Positions 34,850-43,846 are shown, numbered from the stretch's first letter. The stretch is 64,000 bases of DNA from Carettochelys insculpta (GCF_033958435.1 NC_134147.1:46928001-46992000); one strand, 5' to 3'. The notes: generated by a model not told the origin, from the sequence alone. Translations and numbers: made by a program.

Positions 34850-35068
34850 GTGTTGTGGGACGCGCAACGACTACACGTTCCCTACTTCGACGTTCAACGT
34901 CGAAGTAGGGCACTATTCCCATCCCCTCATGGGGTTAGCGGCTTCGACGTGTCGCCGCCTAATGTCGATGTTAATTTCGAAATAGCGCCCAACATGTGTA
35001 GCTGTGATGGGCGCTATTTCGAAGTTGGTGCTGCTACTTCGAAGTAGCGTGCACGTGTAGATGTGGCT
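34850..35068. promoter_or_regulatory. Right terminal and subterminal repeat region of Harbinger element 1
   Basis: Contains CTACTTCGACGTT followed by AACGTCGAAGTAG as a hairpin (34889-34918), GCTTCGACGTG, TTAATTTCGAAATAGC, GGCGCTATTTCGAAG and the terminal CTACTTCGAAGTAGCGTGCA. The core TTCGA recurs at least eight times. The arrangement is retained, inverted, at the left of the derivative at 17354. These are candidate protein-binding sites. Confidence 0.7.
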
Positions 35069-35097
35069 CTTGTGTGTCATGCGCAGAGAAAGAGACA

Positions 35098-35345
35098 GAG
35101 AGATAGCCGTGTTAGTCTGTACTCCAACAAAACAAAGCAGCAGAATGTAGCACTTTAAAGACTAAAAAATAGGTTTATTTGGTGAGGAGCTTTCATGGGA
35201 CAGACCCACTGCATCCCATCAATTTCATTCCCAGTCAGGGGCATGCAATTGATCTGATGAAGTGGGTCTGTCCCAGGAAAGCTCATCATGGAATAAATCA
35301 TTTTGTTAGTCTTTAAAGTGCTACATTTCTGCTACTTTGTTTTGA
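35098..35345. mobile_element. Inverted pair of Penelope-like 3' ends
   Basis: The arm at 35098-35210 (antisense: GATAGCCGTGTTAGTCTGTA, TAGCACTTTAAAGACTAA, GGGACAGACCCACTG) is mirrored by 35238-35345 (sense: TCTGATGAAGTGGGTCTGTC, GTTAGTCTTTAAAGTGCTAC). A short spacer separates them. It lies only 30 bp outside Harbinger element 1. The two arms could fold into a hairpin of about 100 bp. The same join recurs at three other places in the window. Confidence 0.8.
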
Positions 35346-35727
35346 CAGAGAAAGAGAGACTGACGTGGTGGTGGATGGACTGAAGCCCAGCGCGAAGTTG
35401 TTGGATAGATTTCACTGAGAATGCAGTCCTGATCAAGGCAACTTGAGATGAAAGGCCACTGCTTTGTGTACTTGCTCACATACCTCTCAAAGGAGTAATT
35501 AATTTTTGTTACTGGGGATGAGCCATAGTACTTAATCGTGATGAGGGTAGATGAAAAGCTACAGGAAGTTCAGAACAAACAGACATTATACCATCTGCCT
35601 TGTTTATTTTAACTTGGAGACTCTGTCCATTTCGAAATGAGTAAAGGAAGATTGGGTGGAACAAAACATTTTTTCTATACACTAAAAATGAAACATTTCT
35701 TTTTATTTGGTGTTAGTGTTTTGCTGT
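35346..35727. other. No gene or clear repeat seen
   Basis: AT-rich spacer between the Penelope-like pair and a CR1 fragment. Nothing is recognised. Confidence 0.5.
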
Positions 35728-36348
35728 GGCAAAAAAGCAAACAATGTTGGGAATCATTAAGAAAGCGATAGAGAATAAGACAGAGAATATCTTATTGCCT
35801 CTATGTAAATCCATGGTATGCCCACCTCTTGAATATTGTATGGAGATGTGGTCACCTCATCTCAAAAAAGATATCTTGGCATTGGAAAAAGTTCAGAAAA
35901 GGGCAGCAGAAATTATTAGGGATATTGAATGATGGCCATATGAGAAAAGATTAATATACTGGGACTTTTCTGCTTGGAAAAGAGATGATTGAGGGTGTAT
36001 GATAAAGTCTATAAAATCACAACTGGTGTGGCAAAAGTGAATAAAGAGTTATTTGCTCCTTCCTGTAACACAATAATTAGTGATCACCAAATGAAATTAA
36101 TAGGGAGCAGATTAAAACAAACAAAGGAAGTATTTCTTCACACGACACAGTCAGTTTGTGGAACTTCTTGCCAGAGGATGCTGTCAAGGACAAGACTACA
36201 TCAGGATTTGAAAGAAGAGCTAGATAAATTCACATAGGATAGAGCCATCGCTGGCTGTTGGTAGGGACAGTGTGTCTAGCCCGTTTTCCAGATGCCGGGA
36301 ATGGGTAAAAAGGCGTGGATCATATGATGACCTGTTTTGTTCATGGAC
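35728..36348 (+). mobile_element. CR1/L3-like LINE fragment, end of ORF2 and 3' region
   Basis: Reads AKKQTMLGIIKKAIENKTEN, LLPLCKSMVCPPLEYCMEMW and SPHLKKDILALEKVQKRAAE at about 35726-35925, the conserved C-terminal end of CR1-family ORF2. Broken text follows with a KITTGVAKVNKELF-like run. The fragment stops where Harbinger element 2 begins; its own 3' tip is not found on the far side of that element, so it was truncated or replaced there. Confidence 0.85.
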
Positions 36349-36612
36349 TCTGGCTACATCTATGCTACAGTGCTGTTTTGAAAGGCGATCTTTCAGAAGA
36401 TATCTTCTGGAGGATCGACTTTCAGGAGAAGGTGTATACATGCCAAAAGCAGATTGAGGCTGTGATCTGCTCTTTTGAAAGACCGGTCTGGCCTTTCGAA
36501 AGAAAGTGTCCACGCAGCCCAGGGTGCTCTTTCAAAAGTCCAGGCAAGGAAACATCATGGATGGGGTCACACAGCAAACAAGCCCTTCCGGGAGCCACAG
36601 CCAGCTGCTCCC

Positions 36613-36618
36613 TTAAAG
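36613..36618 (+). promoter_or_regulatory. TTAAAG box upstream of the element 2 transposase remnant
   Basis: CTGCTCCCTTAAAGGG lies about 105 bp upstream of the ATG at 36721, in the position and context seen in element 1. It is notable because flanking sequence between the two elements has diverged. Confidence 0.45.
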
Positions 36619-36720
36619 GGTACCCCCCAAGCAGTCTTGCCCTGCACAGACTGAAGGCTGCTTTGCAACACAGAGCACTGCAGTATTTCAACACACAGAG
36701 GAGCCACTGCAGAGAACACT

Positions 36721-37540
36721 ATGAATCCCCAGCAGGAATTCTTCGAGGCCACGGTCAGCCTGTTGGCCATGGTGCTCGTGGTTGCCCTCCAGAGACTCTG
36801 GGGGGGGCATGTGCATAGCCAACTTCCTGCAGGCCACCCCCACAGGGCAATGTCCATGCCTCCCCCAGGTTGATCTGGTCCCTGTGGGGCTATCCCACCA
36901 GCACTGAGTGGTGGGATCGCCTCGTGCTGGGGGACTGGGACAGTGACCCCTGGCTCCAGAACTTCCACATGACGTTCCTGGAGCTGTGTCACTGGCTCAC
37001 TTCAGCACGAGGACCTCTGGACATGGCTGGTGCTCCCTCTTCAGAAGAGGGTAGTCATTGCCATCTGGAAGCTGACCACACCGAACAGCCATCGATTAGT
37101 CGGCCACCGGTTTGGGGTGGGTAAGGCCACCGTTGGGGCTTTCCTGATGCAGGTCAGCCATGTTTGGGTCATATACCCACCACCGGGGGGTGGGAGGAGG
37201 CTTCCAGGCAAGGGGGGACTGGGGGCAGGGGCCCTGGAGAGGACTGGGTGAGGGGGACAGGGATGGGGGATGCATGGAGCACCCAGCTACACACTCACTG
37301 GTGTGTTTGCCCTCCACTTCATGCCGGTCATCAGAGCAATAAACACCATCCTTCTCTGCTGGGTCATCTGTGTTCGGGAGCTCGATGTTGCCCACGCAGA
37401 ATTTGCGGAGCTGGGCTTTTCCAACTGCTTCGGGGCACTGGGTGGGACCCACATCGCCATCCAGGTCCTTGACCACAGTACAAGGAAGAATGTGGGGAGG
37501 ACAATGTACAGTGTGGTGGGTGGGGTTGGGGGCAACTAAA
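36721..37540 (+). pseudogene. Harbinger transposase remnant of element 2
   Basis: Starts MNPQQEFFEATVSLLAMVL, then shifts frame into YPTSTEWWDRLVLGDWDSD and NFHMTFLELCHWLTSA. A further shift leads to KRVVIAIWKLTTPNSHRLVG and GVGKATVGAFLMQ. The donor CAG|GTCAGC is present at about 37152. The acceptor of exon 2, expected at 37325-37326, reads CG instead of AG. Exon 2 retains VIRAINTILL and FGALGGTHIAI, where the first catalytic Asp of the DDE triad is Gly, then breaks off near 37540. The second Asp and the Glu are missing. Inactive for several independent reasons. Confidence 0.85.
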
Positions 37541-37841
37541 TTTGGCAGGAGGTCTTGGGGCAGGGAGCATTAGTCTTCCTTGGGGGTGGAGGGCTCTGAG
37601 CTGTGCTGGGTGTGGGATCCCCTACCATCCCCAGTCTGGGGTCCCTGTCAGGGCTGGGATGGGGAGGTAGGGACACGGCAGGGATGCTGCAGCTGTGGGT
37701 TCAATGGGAGGCACAGATGGGGGGGGAGGGGGGTTGGGGACAGTAAGGGGGTGGCTTGCCCTGGTCCACAGTGGCCATGAGCCACTGGCCAGATGCCGGC
37801 TGGGGGCAGGTCAGGTGGGAGCAGGGCAGCACGGGTGGGAG

Positions 37842-38937
37842 TTAAGGAGGTGGGGCTGCAGAAGTGCCTGGCATGGGAGTGGGAGGCTGGGGCAGGCAGG
37901 TGGTCATGGCCTGGGTGATGTTGTCCAGGCCACCCGCCACACACACCCAGGCTGTCTGCTCCAATGCTAGCTGCTCCCGAAGGATGCTGTTCTGCTTCCA
38001 CAAGGTGGCCATGTGGGTGGTGGCCTCCTCTTCATGGTGGTCCCACCACATGCCCTGCTGCAGCCTCTCATGGGCACAGCAGCCGCGGGTGCCCCAGCCC
38101 CCTCGCCAGCTGCTCTGGGATTCAGCCAGCCCCCAGATGGTGGTGATTTGGAGACAGAAGGGGACAGAGGGATGACCCATCAGTTCCATGCCCCAGTGGC
38201 CCAATCCCTACCCCCTGTCTGATGGCCTGGGGGGTCCCAGGTGCTGGGGGTCCCGGCATGGGTGGAGCATGCAGAGGCTTTGGTCCTGCCCTCCCTTCCC
38301 TCGCTGGCTGTGCAACCTATATGCTGTCTGTAGGGGCAGGTGATGACTGCTTTGTGCGGCCCCCTTGGCCTGGGGAACATGGCTGTCCAAAGTGTGCCTG
38401 GACTAGGGCTGGCAGCTGTGCGAGCAGCTCATTGCTGGCTGTGGCAGAAGCAAGCGGTCCCTCCCCATGTGCCAATGCATCTGAAATGCAGTGAAGGCAG
38501 GAGCTCTGGTGGGCGGGGGGTGGGCTGCTGGAGTGCCTGACACATGAGTGGGGGCAGGTGGTGGCTGCTGCCCTCAAGCTGCTGGCTGCAAGCCAAGCCC
38601 AGAAGAATACCTGCCACAGCTCCTTCACTGCTGCAGACCTGGTTGGCTGTGACCCCAGGAGGTCAGGCTGGTTGACAGCTGAGAGAATACAGCAGTATTC
38701 AGGTAGCAGCCAGTGGTGTTGAGCAGGAGCTCCTGATCCCCCCCCCCAGAGTCCTAACAGGTCCTTGACCTCGGCCTCGCTCCAGGAGGGAGCCCTTTTC
38801 TTTGGCCCATGGGCTCCCGGGAGCCTTTGCCTGGCTGGGGTGGGAGCCCCTGGGGGTCTTGGCCACCGCTCATGCTGCTGGTGGGGTGGCTGCTGCCAGG
38901 CTGGCGGCGCTGTGAGGGCACGCTGCTGGAGGCTCAT
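37842..38937 (-). pseudogene. Harbinger Myb/SANT-like partner remnant of element 2
   Basis: The upstream part (38937-38317) reads MSLQQRALTAPPAWQQPP..., then SWSEAEVKDLLGLWGGG, the first Myb/SANT helix. The second helix is garbled. AAVKELWQVFFWAWLAA matches the third helix and its extension. A separate downstream block (38204-37842) has ERLQQGMWWDHHEEEATTHM and LWKQNSILREQLALEQ, a helical segment equivalent to exon 2 of element 1. The upstream frame is open for over 200 codons, but large parts of it do not match the family, which suggests compensating shifts. A TTTAAAG box lies about 60 bp upstream. Confidence 0.75.
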
Positions 38938-39342
38938 GGGTTTCTTGCACCCAGCATGCTCTTAGCTTCCTGTCACGGGTTTTCTGGGTCCATGCAGCTT
39001 TAAATGCAGCTGGATGCAGAGACCATAGAGCTCCGCTTGTGCTGGTAGGAGCATTCTGTGCTCCAGCTGGCCAGTGACGTGGAGGACTGCTCTTTCGAGA
39101 GAGCAACCTGCAGAGCATCTACATGCGTTTTATTTCAAAAGAGCCTTTTGAAAGAGGGCACTCTTCCTGAAACAGGAGGGGAAAAGAGTGCTTCCAAAAG
39201 GAGTGCCATGTTCTTTCGAAAATACTTTCCAAAGCATGCATTTTGTATGTAGATGCTCAGCGAGATATTCTGGAAGGGCCCCTTCTTTCAAAATTTATTT
39301 AAAAAGACATTGCTAGTGTAGACGTGGCCTCTATGGCAATGC

Positions 39343-39470
39343 ATCTGATGAAGTGAGTCTGTGCTCACGAAAGCTCATGCCCAAAACTTGTCTGTTAGTC
39401 TATAAGGTGCCACAGGGCCCTTTGTTGCTGTTACCAATCCAGACTGATACAGCTACCCCTCTGATACTTC
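39343..39470 (+). mobile_element. Penelope-like 3' end, single arm
   Basis: Sense-strand text: GATGAAGTGAGTCTGTGCTC, ACGAAAGCTCATGCCCAAAA, GTTAGTCTATAAGGTGCCAC, then GACTGATACAGCTACCCCTC. It begins 10 bp right of the Harbinger element 2 duplication and has no antisense arm beside it. Confidence 0.75.
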
Positions 39471-39569
39471 TCATCACCAAATGAGGGAAATTCAGTTTAG
39501 ATGAAATTAGTCTAAGATGGGTACGTGAAATGCCATACACAAGCAGCAATTTTCCATTGCTTACTGTCC

Positions 39570-40100
39570 AGCTGGGAAGGGAGCATCTAATGGAGTTCCC
39601 CGGGGTCGGTCAATATTTTTGGTACTGACTTCAGAGAGTCATGTACAGAGATCATGCTTATAAAGTTGGCAGATGACCCCAAGCTGGAAGGGATTGCAAG
39701 CACTTGAGAGCTGGGTTAGAATTCAGACAACCACGACAAACTGAACTGGTCTGAAATCAAGGTGATGATAAAAACAATTACAAATCTCTTCAACTGGGAA
39801 AGAGAAATCAACAGGGAATAAATGGCTATATAGCCGTGCTGCTGAAAAGGATCTGGGAGTTATAGTAGACAGCAAATTGAATATGAGTCAACAATGTGAT
39901 GCAATGGCAAAAAAGGCTAATGTTCCGAAGTGTGTTAATGGCAGTGTTCTGTGTAAGACGTGGGAGCTAATTGTCCCATTATTCTTGGCATTGGTGAGGT
40001 CTCAGCTGAAATAGTTTCTGAGCACCATACATTTTAGGGAAGATGTGGGCATATTGGAGAGACCCCAGAAGAGGGAACAAAATGATGAAGTTTAGCTGAC
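39570..40100 (+). mobile_element. CR1 LINE fragment, RT C-terminal part (broken)
   Basis: Contains KLADDPKLEGIAST-like text at about 39663-39705, KDLGVIVDSKLNMSQQCDAM (39848-39907), KKANV..SVNGSVLCKTWEL and ALVRSQLK, with stops between. These are the LADDTKLG and later thumb/C-terminal motifs of CR1 ORF2. Neither end of the LINE is present. Confidence 0.85.
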
Positions 40101-40161
40101 CAACGAGCAAAGTTTTAAAAAAACAACAACAACAAATACACAAATCAAGCAACCCAGCTGG

Positions 40162-40490
40162 GGTTCCCGCGGCTCAGACTGCCAGCCAGGGCTCCGTGCC
40201 CCAGCTGACTCCCAGCCACGGGAATGTGGGGTCTTCCTTCCCCGGCCAGGGTCCTGCAGCTGAGGCTGTCAGTAGGGCTCTGCACCTCAGCCATCTCCCA
40301 GCCATGGGGCTCCGTCCCCCCGCAGCCTCTGACCCCCCAGCCTCTGACCAGGGATCCCACGGCTGAGACTGCCAGCCAGTGCTCTGCCTCCCAGCTGGCT
40401 CCCAGCTGCAGGAATGCAGGTTCTCCCATCTCTGCCCCCCAACCCCGATCCTGAGGCTGAGGCTGCCAGCAGGGCTTGCCTTCCAGCCCC
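40162..40490. repeat. GC-rich tandem repeat, about 3.5 units of 88-102 bp
   Basis: Units begin at 40162 (GGTTCCCGCGGCTCAGACTG), 40250 (GGTCCTGCAGCTGAGGCTGT), 40352 (GGATCCCACGGCTGAGACTG) and 40447 (GATCCTGAGGCTGAGGCTGC). Each continues with CCAGC-GGGCTC-TG and CAGCT--CTCCCAGC. The reading frames of 118-130 codons on the minus strand are translations of this repeat and show matching internal repetition. It is probably a minisatellite or the core of an interspersed repeat. Confidence 0.75.
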
Positions 40491-40524
40491 TTTTTCCTAG
40501 GGGGGAGGGGGAAAGCGCTGCCTC

Positions 40525-40612
40525 TGACAAAGTGCATCTTTGCCTATGAAAATTTATTCTTCAAAAAAATCTGTGAGTTTAAAAGGTGCCATAGGACTTC
40601 CCATTGTTCTAG
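40525..40612 (+). mobile_element. Penelope-like 3' end, diverged single arm
   Basis: ACAAAGTGCATCTTTGCCTA, TGAAAATTTATTC, CTGTGAGTTTAAAAGGTGCC and ATAGGACTTCCCATTGTTCT follow the order of the Penelope-like terminal text but are more diverged than the other copies. Confidence 0.6.
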
Positions 40613-40942
40613 CTACAGGTGTTTGATTTACAGCGTTCATCTTAAAAACCTGGCCAGCGTCGAGTGTAGCCGTCTTGATGTCTGTAGTATTCTCTGTACT
40701 TTGAAGAATACCACAAACATCAGGGTAAGGTTAATTAACAAAATTGGTGACTGCTGTATTGGTTTCAACATACCATACACTAAAAGTCTTACACACTGAA
40801 GATAAGAACTAATGCTTCTTGCATTCCTTCTCTTTGCTGTACTACTCAATGTTTGTTTCTGATCTCAATTACTTACTGTGCTTACTGGCTGCTTCAGTTA
40901 ATGCTGCTTTTGACTTTCATGTTACTATCTACATAATTTGTA

Positions 40943-41502
40943 CAATAGATTCTTGATTTATGCGAAGGGTTCCATTCCCATGCACCTTCACATAACCTGA
41001 ATTTCACATAAATTGGGGGGTGGATTTTTCCTGCCAGAGCCCATGTTCTGCAGCTGGGGAAGCAGCAGAAAGTTAAGTGCTGGGGTTGGGGGGTGGCTGG
41101 GGAGGGTTAAACCTGGTGGTGGGTTGTGGCTGTGGGATGGGGGTAGGGGGGCTAAGCCTGGGGTGGATTAGGGCTGCAGGGTGGTGGCGGATGGAGTTGA
41201 GCCAGAGCCACATGCAGGGGGTTTGAAGCAGGGGAGGAGGCTGAACCAGGGTGGGGGGCCTTAAGCTGGAGCTCTGCTTGAGGGGTGGTGAGTCAGAGGC
41301 AGAGCCAGGTTGAGGGTGAGCTGGAGTCGTGTGCGGGTTGTGAGTGGGGATGGCGTGGGCGTCTCTCTCTCTAAGCTGGGGCTGCACAGGGCTGGGGTGG
41401 GGGTTAAGCCAGGGCCAGGGGGAGTGAGATTTTGAGTTGCACTTAACTCACATTAATGCAAGTTGAGCGCAACTCAAAATTGTGCATTTTGAGGGTTTTC
41501 TG
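40943..41502. mobile_element. Probable Tigger-like MITE with a G-rich core
   Basis: The left tip CAATAGATTCTTGATTTATG and the opposite-strand right tip CAGAAAACCCTCAAAATGC are imperfect inverted repeats, each preceded by TA (40941-40942 and 41503-41504). The core at about 41060-41410 is a G-rich, loosely repeated GGGGTTGGGGG/GGGTTAAGCC text. Frames through the core are low-complexity and not genes. Confidence 0.5.
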
Positions 41503-42084
41503 TACTGATATTCACAGCTTTTCCCCATTTCCTTGCATTGCTGCTGACTGCTTTGTGATGTTCTACATAGCTAGGCTTTGCAGCTGCTCTGGCTACAAAT
41601 AGATTGCAGGGTTTTGTCAACAGAAGAGCCGTTTTATCGACAAATCCTGTGGAGCATCCAGATTGCAAAGTACATTCTGTCGACATCTGTACCCCGCTTG
41701 CCACGAGGAAGAATGCCGCTGTCAAGAGAGATCTGTTGACAAAACACCAGTCTGGACATTCAGGGTTGGGGTGAGGGGTGAGGAGGGGCTTCTGTCAACA
41801 GGAAAGGCCTCCAGGTTGCTGACTGTGCACCCTGGGGAGATACCCTGCCCACAGCAATCAGTGCTCTATCGTTTCTGCCTCTGCCCTTCTTAAGCCACAG
41901 GTGGCCTCGGGAACCCTGTGGCAGGAAGCTGAGAGCATGCAAATGGCAGAGCTATAAGCAGCTCACTGCAACACCCTCACAGCCACACCCAGCAGCCAGA
42001 CACGACGTCAGAGGCCCCCCGAAATCCTCCTCAGGTCTTCAGGAGAACTGATTGAGGTGTCCCAGGACCCACCGTAGGGGTCCA

Positions 42085-42250
42085 AACACTCCACCCCTGC
42101 CTGGAGTGGGGCAGAAATCCAGGCTCTCTTGGACTTCTGGGCAGGGGAGGAATGCCTGCAGGACCCCAGGACCCACTGCAGAAATGTGGAGGTTTATAAC
42201 AGAATGGCCAGTGCCCTGGCTGATCAAGGTCACGCCCACCGCACCAGAGG
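42085..42250 (+). pseudogene. Myb/SANT-like domain remnant of Harbinger element 3
   Basis: The frame reads PAWSGAEIQALLDFWAGEEC, then NVEVYNRMASALADQGHAHR, matching helices one and two of the Myb/SANT-like domain of element 1 (FRDLLGLW..., NADAFARLAEGLATRGHPA). A stop lies just upstream at about 42063, and the third helix is lost at the deletion junction. No start codon can be assigned with confidence. Confidence 0.75.
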
Positions 42251-42548
42251 GCAGGGTCAAACCAGCCACAGAGCTCCAGGAAGGTGACCTTCTGCATTTG
42301 GAAGTTCTGGAGCCACTGCTGGTTGTCTCATTTTTCCATGACCAGCCAGTCCCACCAGTCTGAACTAGTGCACTGCCTCTAGAGCTGCCTGTGGACTTGG
42401 GGAGTAGGGGGTGAGGTGTGTGCAGGTGTGAGAGTTCTATAGCCAGGGCATGAACCCTGAAGGTGGTCTCATGCTCGCCCTCAGTGAGGAAGAGGATGAC
42501 TCTTAGAAAGTTCATGTATAGCCAGTGCAGGGGCCACTCCGGCAGCAT
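42251..42548 (-). pseudogene. Transposase 5' exon remnant of Harbinger element 3
   Basis: On the minus strand an N-terminal region (MLPEWPLHWLYMNFLRVILF) leads, after a frame change, to DWWDWLVMEK, a stop, then WLQNFQMQKVTFLELCGWFD. The last matches DRWLRNFCMSRQTFLELCQW of element 1. It is cut off at about 42251 against the Myb remnant. Helix-turn-helix, intron and DDE domain are all gone. Confidence 0.75.
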
Positions 42549-42904
42549 GACTCCCAGGGACCAGCTGTGTTGCCCACAAACACATGACGCCCTGTGCTAG
42601 CTGTGCTGTCCCTTGAGGCTGTGGGCATGGGCTCAGCAAAGGCAGAAAAGCGGTATTTGCAGGGGGGTCCCCTTCCTGTGCGGGGCTACCTGGAGGAAAT
42701 GACGACCTGCATCCCTGGCTGACGGGGTTCCGCGTGGCTGTTCTGTGGATAGAGTGGCCAGACTGCCTGTCTGCTCTCTGTTGGAAGAGTGGATCGTTCT
42801 CTCAATGCACCTTGGTGTCTGGACGTGAATTGACAGAAGTTCTGTTGCAAGATATCTTCCGATACAAATATCTACCAATAAAACTCTGGAATCTAGACAT
42901 TGCC

Positions 42905-43708
42905 TGTATGTAGATTTCAGATTGCACTGTGGCTGTTGTCAGAGGTATTTTATATGGCTTCTCCTCTGTGCTGTACTGCTGGGTTTTGCAGCTTTCCTTG
43001 TTAGAGTCACTGTTGAGGTGTCTGCTCCACTGAACTGCTGAGCTGAGTAGCTTTGCAACATGTTGCATTACATCTTTTTGTTTTTCCCAGTGGGATGTCC
43101 CATGTCTGTTGTGGTCCATTTTGTTCTTGACGCTGGATCCTGTCAGTGGAGGGCCAAACGCTTTCTGCATAGCTCTGTGCCCTTTTCTCCTGGTGTTTTA
43201 TATTACTAGCTGTTGCTCTCAGCTGCCCAGAGAATGATTAATCAGATCCATTTTATTAGTCAATATTAGGTACCTGTGAAATACATCCGTTCGTTACTCT
43301 TTCGTTCTAATTGTATTGACTGTAAAAATAAAATGACACGTAAATGGATTGGCAACATAGATCCCATCCTCTTTTGCTCTTTTGTTTTCATTTAGCTATT
43401 AAAAGAGGATAATGTATGTCCTGGTGATGCAGTAACATGACAACACAGTGCACAGTAGGACTCCTGATATGTTAGAGACCTGAGGATGTCCTCCTCTGGG
43501 TGGGAGCCTGTGAATCACCTTGCTCAGAATGAAGCTTCGTGACTACTTACTTATTGGGGTTCAGCTGTCATGTCACAGCAGAGAAGACAGGGCATTCCAC
43601 GCTCCACAGCTAGTGGGAAATTTCCCTGCCCACAGGGAGGTATGGAGAGAACGAGTCCTAAACCCAACTGAACATTTATCTAGTCTGTTTTCATGGATGA
43701 AAGATGTC
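42905..43708. other. No gene or clear repeat seen
   Basis: The minus-strand frames at 42802-43170 (122 codons) lack any recognised domain; part of them overlaps the Harbinger element 3 end. AT-rich, unremarkable. Confidence 0.45.
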
Positions 43709-43838
43709 CAGAGATGCAAAAAGTACCCCAAAAGTTACTTGAGTAAAAGTGCCGCTACTTAAGTACAAACCCAGCCCCACCCCAAAATGTAGCGGCACTT
43801 TTACTTAAGTAACTTTTTGGATACTTTTTCCACCTCTG
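43709..43838. mobile_element. Palindromic hAT-like MITE, 130 bp
   Basis: The tips CAGAGATGCAAAAAGTACC and, on the opposite strand, CAGAGGTGGAAAAAGTATCC continue into near-complete inverted repeats with AGTTACTT(G/A)AGTAAAAGTGCCG and GCTAC on each arm; only about 20 bp in the middle are unpaired. The flanking 8 bp, AAGATGTC (43701-43708) and GAGATGTC (43839-43846), match at 7 of 8 positions, as expected of hAT target duplications. Confidence 0.85.
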
Positions 43839-43846
43839 GAGATGTC

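Larger units (their letters stand above)
30611..35068 (+). mobile_element. PIF/Harbinger transposon, near full length, two convergent genes (element 1)
   Basis: A 4458-bp element bounded by inverted tips AGCTACATCTACACGTGCAC (left) and its counterpart AGCCACATCTACACGTGCAC (reverse complement of the right end), with perfect 3-bp duplications CTT (30608-30610 and 35069-35071). It carries the transposase on the plus strand and a Myb/SANT-like gene on the minus strand, converging near 32.4-32.7 kb. CpG-rich palindromes such as CTACTTCGAAGTAG crowd both ends, and the retention of so many CpGs argues for a fairly recent insertion. A 423-bp solo LTR has later inserted (33326-33748). The transposase frame is open and the Myb frame is damaged. 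Confidence 0.93.
36352..39329 (+). mobile_element. PIF/Harbinger transposon, decayed (element 2)
   Basis: A 2978-bp element with tips GGCTACATCTATGCTA and, on the opposite strand, GGCCACGTCTACACTA, flanked by the perfect duplication TCT (36349-36351 and 39330-39332). Subterminal repeats are of the CTTTCGAAAG type, many decayed to CTTTTGAAAG, unlike element 1. Gene order and convergence are as in element 1: transposase remnant on plus, Myb-like remnant on minus. The central transposase part is deleted and CpGs are depleted, so it is older than element 1. Confidence 0.88.
41591..42904. mobile_element. PIF/Harbinger internal-deletion derivative (element 3)
   Basis: The left tip GGCTACAAATAGATTGCAG and opposite-strand right tip GGCAATGTCTAGATTCCAG align. 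The subterminal palindromes are of a third type, (T)CTGTCGACA or CTGTTGACA (for example GTCAACAGAAG at 41617, TTCTGTCGACATCTG at 41676, TCTGTTGACAAAAC at 41731, and GACAGAAGTTCTG near the right end). The flanking 3 bp, TCT and TGT, match at only two positions. The interior keeps only the 5' portions of the Myb-like and transposase genes, facing each other. Confidence 0.75.

Noticed and set aside
40145..40537. 118- and 130-codon minus-strand frames
   Set aside because: They are translations of a 3.5-unit tandem repeat; the protein repeats follow the DNA units and carry no domain.
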